DNA from: an uncultured Christensenellaceae bacterium
GTDB taxonomy: Bacteria; Bacillota; Clostridia; Christensenellales; UBA3700
Direction: 5' to 3'
DNA length: 9,434 nt
Assembly: GCA_902373595.1 (NCBI GenBank)
Contig: CABKMX010000023.1
Span: forward strand, 1-9,434
Part shown: positions 5,839-9,434 of the stretch, in pieces
Layout of the letters: the number at the start of each line of letters is the position of its first letter
Numbering within the stretch: position 1 is the stretch's first letter
Translations under genes and position numbers: made by a program
Notes under the pieces: model-generated
Database searches by the model: none
What the model saw: only the letters and a program-made list of their open reading frames with translations
What the model was told of the DNA's origin: nothing

Positions 5839-7161
5839 ATGAGAGAGCGTACTTCCACTCCGCTCGGCGGAAAAATTTGGGCGTCGCTGCTGATGTGCGG
5901 CTTCATCGGACAAGTCGCGTGGATCGTCGAGACCATGTACTTTGCGACGTTCGCGCAGGACATCTTCGAGAATTCGCCCGACGCCAATCACCTCTACTAC
6001 CTCGTCACGACGCTGATGGTCGTGCTGTCCGCGCTGACTGCGACCGTCACGACGATCTTTGCCGGCGCGCTGACCGACAAGGTCGGCAAACGCAAACCTT
6101 TCATCTCGATAGGCTACATTGTCTGGGGTCTGACGATCATGCTGTTCGCGACAATCGACGTCGACGCCGCCGCGGACAACAGCACTCTCGTGATCGCGCT
6201 CTTCGTCGTCTTCGACTGCGTGATGACCCTCGTCGGCTCGACCGCCAACGACGCGGCGTTCAACGCCTGGGTCACCGACGTCACCGACGGCACCAACCGC
6301 GGCAAAGTCAACACCATCCTCTCGGTGATGCCCGTCATCGCCACCGTAGCCGCGATCGCAATCGCGATGTTCACCTACGACAAGGGCAACTACGCGGCGT
6401 TCTTCATCATCCTCGGCGTCATCCCCATCGCCGCCGGCGTCGTCTCGATCTTTCTCGTCAAGGACGCGCCCGGCATAGTGCGCTCGGACATGCGCACCGC
6501 TAAAGACGTCTTTTACGGCTTCCGCCCCTCGGTCGTCAAGTCCAACAAGATGATGTTCGTCTGTCTGACGGCGCTGTGCCTGGTCGGCATCTCTCAGCAG
6601 ACCTTCTTCTCTTACCTCATCAACTTCGTTCAGACCACGCTGGGCATCACCGACTACCTGCTGCCGATCGGCGCGGTGATCGTGTTGTCCGCGGTGATCA
6701 CCGGCGTGCTCGGCGTGTTCTACGACAAGCTGGGGCGCAAGAAATTCTACATCCCGCTCGCCGCATTCATAGTGGTCGGCACGCTCGCGATCTATCTGAC
6801 CAAATTTTTGGGAGAAGGCGCATATCTGCCCATGCTCTATGTCGGCGGTACGGTGATGCTCGGCTCGCTGCTGTGCACCAACGGCGCGCTGATGTCGGCG
6901 TTCCAAGACTATATCCCCGACGGCTGCGAGGGCAGGTTCCAGGGCGTGCGCATGTGCTTCACCGTGCTCGTACCCATGGTCATCGGTCCGGTCATATCGA
7001 TGGCGATCGGCATCAACTCGTTCGACCCCACCGACAGCGGCGCGATCGCTCCCCCGTTCGAGATTTTCCTCGCGGCGGCGATCGTCGCGGTGATCGCGAT
7101 CGTGCCAATCGTGTTCGTCGCACGCGACGCCGACAGGCTGCGCGCGGCAAAGGCGGCGTAA
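5839..7161 (+). CDS. MFS-type sugar transporter, probable mannoside/oligosaccharide importer
   Basis: The 440-residue product shows twelve hydrophobic helices in two six-helix halves split by a basic loop at about 208-236, the major facilitator fold. The cytoplasmic loop after helix 2 holds motif A-like GALTDKVGKRKP (76-87), and the matching loop in the second half has DKLGRKKF (296-303). PDGCEGRFQGVR (360-371) before helix 11 is also MFS-like. Motif A in this form and the adjacent glycosidase suggest a sugar porter of the GPH/SLC45-like type, probably proton- or cation-coupled; the family level is inference. AAGGAGG (5827-5833) five bases before the ATG fixes the start. It has its own promoter with operator-like repeats. 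No terminator separates it from the beta-mannosidase 127 bp downstream, so read-through into that gene is likely. Substrate is inferred only from that neighbour. Confidence 0.88.
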   Translation: MRERTSTPLGGKIWASLLMCGFIGQVAWIVETMYFATFAQDIFENSPDANHLYYLVTTLMVVLSALTATVTTIFAGALTDKVGKRKPFISIGYIVWGLTIMLFATIDVDAAADNSTLVIALFVVFDCVMTLVGSTANDAAFNAWVTDVTDGTNRGKVNTILSVMPVIATVAAIAIAMFTYDKGNYAAFFIILGVIPIAAGVVSIFLVKDAPGIVRSDMRTAKDVFYGFRPSVVKSNKMMFVCLTALCLVGISQQTFFSYLINFVQTTLGITDYLLPIGAVIVLSAVITGVLGVFYDKLGRKKFYIPLAAFIVVGTLAIYLTKFLGEGAYLPMLYVGGTVMLGSLLCTNGALMSAFQDYIPDGCEGRFQGVRMCFTVLVPMVIGPVISMAIGINSFDPTDSGAIAPPFEIFLAAAIVAVIAIVPIVFVARDADRLRAAKAA

Positions 7162-7200
7162 AATGCCGACGAACAGCCTACCGAACATAGCGAAAACCCG

Positions 7201-7246
7201 TGACATGTCGTCAAAACTTGACCTTTGCGTCAAAATGTTATAAAAT
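7201..7246 (+). promoter_or_regulatory. Promoter of the beta-mannosidase gene with repeated TGAC/GTCA half-sites
   Basis: TTGACC (7218-7223), a 17-base spacer and TAAAAT (7241-7246) make a likely promoter; TATAAA at 7239 is an alternative -10 with a short spacer. The -35 is one arm of an inverted repeat, TTGAC-N6-GTCAA (7218-7233). A related pair, TGAC-N5-GTCA (7201-7213), lies just upstream. CGTCAAAA also occurs as a direct repeat at 7209 and 7228. This looks like a tandem operator for a carbohydrate-responsive regulator. Confidence 0.6.
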
Positions 7247-7262
7247 CATTAAAGAACACTTT

Positions 7263-7284
7263 CTGCGGCTTGCCGCAGCGGAGG
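7263..7284 (+). other. Leader hairpin and ribosome binding site of the beta-mannosidase gene
   Basis: A perfect 6-bp stem, CTGCGG-CTTG-CCGCAG (7263-7278), has no U-tract and so is not a terminator. It is followed at once by GGAGG (7280-7284), four bases before the ATG at 7289. It may tune translation or protect the mRNA. Confidence 0.45.
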
Positions 7285-7288
7285 AACA

Positions 7289-9434
7289 ATGCACAAGACA
7301 GACCTGTGCGGAATTTGGTCGCTGACCGATTTCGAAAAAATTAATGACATTCCCGCGACCGTTCCCGGCTGCAACTTTCTCGACCTCGTCAAAGCAGGGG
7401 TCATCCCCGATCCCTTCATAGGCTGCAACGAGACCGAGGTGCAGTGGGTCGGCAAGCATGATTGGACCTTTTCGCGCACATTCGAGATGAGCGCGGACGA
7501 CCTCAAACGCGAACATGTCGTGCTCGTCTTCGAGATGCTCGACACTCTCGCCGAGATCGTCGTCAACGGCAAGCGCATCGCCAGCGTACAAAACGCGTAC
7601 CGCAGATATATCTTCGACGTCAAAGACGTGCTCGCCGCGGGGGAAAACACCATATCGGTCAAGTTTTCCAACCCTCTCGACTACATCGCCAAGTGGCAGA
7701 AAGAGATGCCGATGATCAACACCACCGAAGGCGAAGCCGGCTCCTGCCACATCCGCAAACCGGCATATCACTTCGGCTGGGACTGGGCGCCTCACCTGCT
7801 GCAATGCGGCATCATCAAGCCGGCATATGTGCTCGCCTACGACGGCGCGAAGCTGGACGGAGTGCGCGTGCGTCAACATCACGACGGCGGCAAGGTCACA
7901 CTCGAACTCACGCCCGAGTTTTACGGCGAAAAGCGCGCGTCGGTGCACTATGTTTTGACCTCGCCCGACGGCGAAAAACTCGCCGAACTCGACGGCGAAA
8001 ACGTCTCGATCGAAGTGACAGATCCCAAGCTGTGGCAGTGCAACGGCAGCGGCGAACAACCGCTCTACATGCTGACCGCCGCCTGTGCGGACAACGCCGA
8101 CGACGTGCATACTCTGAACCTCGGCTTGAGGACTATCGAACTCGATCTGTCCGCCGACGAATGGGGCACCAACTTCCGCTTTATCCTCAACGGCAAGCCC
8201 GTCTTTGCGCGCGGCGCGAATTGGGTGCCGACCGACAGCTTCATCTCGCGCACCACGCACGACAATCTCGAATTTTTGATCTCGACCGCCGCGCACGCCA
8301 ACATGAACATGCTGCGCGTTTGGGGCGGCGCTTACTACGAGAGCGACGACTTTTACGACCTGTGCGACCGCTACGGCATCCTCGTATGGCAGGACTGCAT
8401 GTTCGCCTGCTCCCCCTTCCCCTACGGCAGAGAGGACTTTGTCGCCGAGGTGGACAAAGAGATCGAAGACAACGTCCGCCGCATTCGCCATCACGCGTCG
8501 CTCGCGTTGTGGAACGGCAACAACGAGGTCGAACAGATGTCGCTCGGCTGGCGCATCATGGTCGAGAACATCAAACAGACCGGACCCTTCTATTATCAAC
8601 ACCTGCGCGAAAAAATCGCGGAGTTCGACGACGTCACTCCCTATTGGCCGGGCTCGCCGACGGGCGGCGAATTTCTCAAGGACATCTACTCGACGCGGCA
8701 CGGCGACACACACCTGTGGAAGGCGTGGCACGGTCTGCGCCCGATAGCATATCTACTGGGCAACTATACCCGCTTTTGCAGTGAGTTCGGCTTCCAGGCG
8801 TTCGCGCACGAGAATACGCTGCGCATCTTCGGCGAAGGCAAACTCCCCGAGTCGCTCGACGGTCCTTTGATGAAGCTGCACCAAAAGGCGATGGCGGGCA
8901 ATTCGCGTACGCAATACTACATCATCGAGAGATATTGGACGCCCGAGAGACTTTGGGATCTCGTCTATCTGACCCAGCTCAACCAAGCCGACTGCGCCGA
9001 GCTCGCGACCGAACATTGGCGCCGCAACAAGGGGCGCTGCAACGGCTCGCTCTATTGGCAATACAACGACTGCTGGGGCGTGACCTCATGGTCGGGGCTT
9101 GACTGGTACCGCAATCTCAAAGCAATCACCTACCGCGCGCGCCACTTCAACGCGCCGGTCACCGCGACCCTCGCTTTGGACAAAAAAGCGGTGCGCTTCC
9201 ACCTGATCAACGACACCGACATCGCCAAGCAATACACCGCAAAGTGCTCAATCGTCGGCTATGACGGCGTGCCCGTGACCGAGCGCGAACGCGTGATCGA
9301 CGCGGCGCCCGATTCGGTCACTTTGATCGAAGAGATGCCGCTGCCCTCCAAGGCAAAGCGCAAGAATTGCTACGCGATTGTCCGCGTCTACGACGGCGAG
9401 ACGCTCGTGTCCGAGCGCATGCGCACCCTCTCTG
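7289..9434 (+). CDS. GH2 family beta-mannosidase, 3' end outside the window
   Basis: From the ATG at 7289 there are 715 open codons to the right edge with no stop. Intact beta-mannosidases of this type have roughly 800-850 residues, so about 100 C-terminal residues are missing. The layout is GH2. A sugar-binding beta domain (about 5-180) includes VPGCNFLDLVKAGVIPDPF and RKPAYHFGWDWAPHL. An immunoglobulin-like domain follows (about 185-290), then a TIM barrel (about 295-600). Within the barrel are FARGANWVPTDSF (306-318), MLRVWGGAYYESDDFYDLCD, the acid/base Glu413 in WNGNNE (408-413) and the nucleophile Glu499 in CSEFGFQ. The enzyme releases terminal beta-D-mannose from the non-reducing end of manno-oligosaccharides by a retaining mechanism. 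No signal peptide is present, so it acts in the cytoplasm, consistent with import by the MFS transporter just upstream. The W-G-W-D-W and SEFGFQ motifs favour beta-mannosidase over beta-galactosidase or beta-glucuronidase. It has its own promoter but may also be read from the transporter's. Confidence 0.93.
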   Translation, partial: MHKTDLCGIWSLTDFEKINDIPATVPGCNFLDLVKAGVIPDPFIGCNETEVQWVGKHDWTFSRTFEMSADDLKREHVVLVFEMLDTLAEIVVNGKRIASVQNAYRRYIFDVKDVLAAGENTISVKFSNPLDYIAKWQKEMPMINTTEGEAGSCHIRKPAYHFGWDWAPHLLQCGIIKPAYVLAYDGAKLDGVRVRQHHDGGKVTLELTPEFYGEKRASVHYVLTSPDGEKLAELDGENVSIEVTDPKLWQCNGSGEQPLYMLTAACADNADDVHTLNLGLRTIELDLSADEWGTNFRFILNGKPVFARGANWVPTDSFISRTTHDNLEFLISTAAHANMNMLRVWGGAYYESDDFYDLCDRYGILVWQDCMFACSPFPYGREDFVAEVDKEIEDNVRRIRHHASLALWNGNNEVEQMSLGWRIMVENIKQTGPFYYQHLREKIAEFDDVTPYWPGSPTGGEFLKDIYSTRHGDTHLWKAWHGLRPIAYLLGNYTRFCSEFGFQAFAHENTLRIFGEGKLPESLDGPLMKLHQKAMAGNSRTQYYIIERYWTPERLWDLVYLTQLNQADCAELATEHWRRNKGRCNGSLYWQYNDCWGVTSWSGLDWYRNLKAITYRARHFNAPVTATLALDKKAVRFHLINDTDIAKQYTAKCSIVGYDGVPVTERERVIDAAPDSVTLIEEMPLPSKAKRKNCYAIVRVYDGETLVSERMRTLS

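Noticed and set aside
5764..7233. A 489-codon open frame on the minus strand covering the whole transporter gene.
   Set aside because: It is antisense to a clear MFS protein, its product is an Asp/Arg/His-rich composition artefact, and no ribosome site or family motif supports it. Strong use of codons ending in C or G removes antisense stops.
7263..7278. Hairpin after the transporter gene as a transcription terminator.
   Set aside because: The stem is good but is followed by CGGAGGAACA, with no T-run; it belongs to the mannosidase leader.
7238..8731. A 497-codon minus-strand open frame opposite the beta-mannosidase gene.
   Set aside because: The plus strand carries all GH2 catalytic motifs; the antisense product is a Val/Asp/Arg-rich mirror with no recognisable domain.
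7462..8784. A 440-codon plus-strand open frame overlapping the beta-mannosidase in another frame.
   Set aside because: The product is extremely Arg-rich, as expected of a shifted frame in GC-rich DNA, and lies wholly inside the GH2 gene.
1..9434. Mobile element, CRISPR array, toxin-antitoxin or phage-defence system.
   Set aside because: No transposase, integrase, terminal repeats, spaced direct-repeat array or defence-type motifs were seen; every long gene has an ordinary metabolic, chaperone or membrane assignment.

Overview
The window looks like chromosomal DNA from a GC-rich member of the Firmicutes, most likely an uncultured, gut-type Clostridia. The basis is a lysine (L-box) riboswitch with an intrinsic terminator ahead of diaminopimelate genes, strong AGGAGG-type ribosome binding sites, Hsp33 (HslO), and a sugar transporter beside a GH2 beta-mannosidase. 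The lineage is an inference, because no rRNA or other marker gene is present. I see no insertion sequence, CRISPR array, tRNA or phage gene.

Left third (1-2543, minus strand): a tightly packed three-gene unit, read from right to left. It starts at a promoter near 2515-2543. A six-helix membrane protein with a basic, low-complexity C-terminal tail comes first. It overlaps by 4 bp the gene for the redox-controlled chaperone Hsp33 (hslO). One base after hslO comes a helical, TPR-like protein that runs off the left edge.

Middle (2645-5653, plus strand): a lysine/DAP biosynthesis operon. An extended -10 promoter leads into a lysine riboswitch, a possible antiterminator hairpin and a clear rho-independent terminator. 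Then follow asd, dapA and dapB, spaced 10 and 1 bp apart and closed by a second strong terminator. Together they turn aspartyl phosphate into tetrahydrodipicolinate. Lysine is expected to shut the operon down by premature termination. Aspartate kinase and the later steps are not in the window.

Right part (5654-9434, plus strand): a carbohydrate-use module. A 185-bp AT-rich gap carries repeated palindromes and a promoter, then a 12-helix MFS transporter. A second regulated-looking promoter with paired TGAC/GTCA half-sites precedes a cytoplasmic GH2 beta-mannosidase, cut off by the right edge after 715 codons. The two genes probably import and hydrolyse beta-mannosides.

The genes themselves are ordinary core and catabolic functions, and I do not see a convincing new biological system. 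The parts that most deserve a second look are the regulatory DNA (riboswitch switch architecture, and the operator-like repeats before the transporter and mannosidase) and the linkage of an uncharacterised membrane protein and a TPR-like protein to Hsp33.
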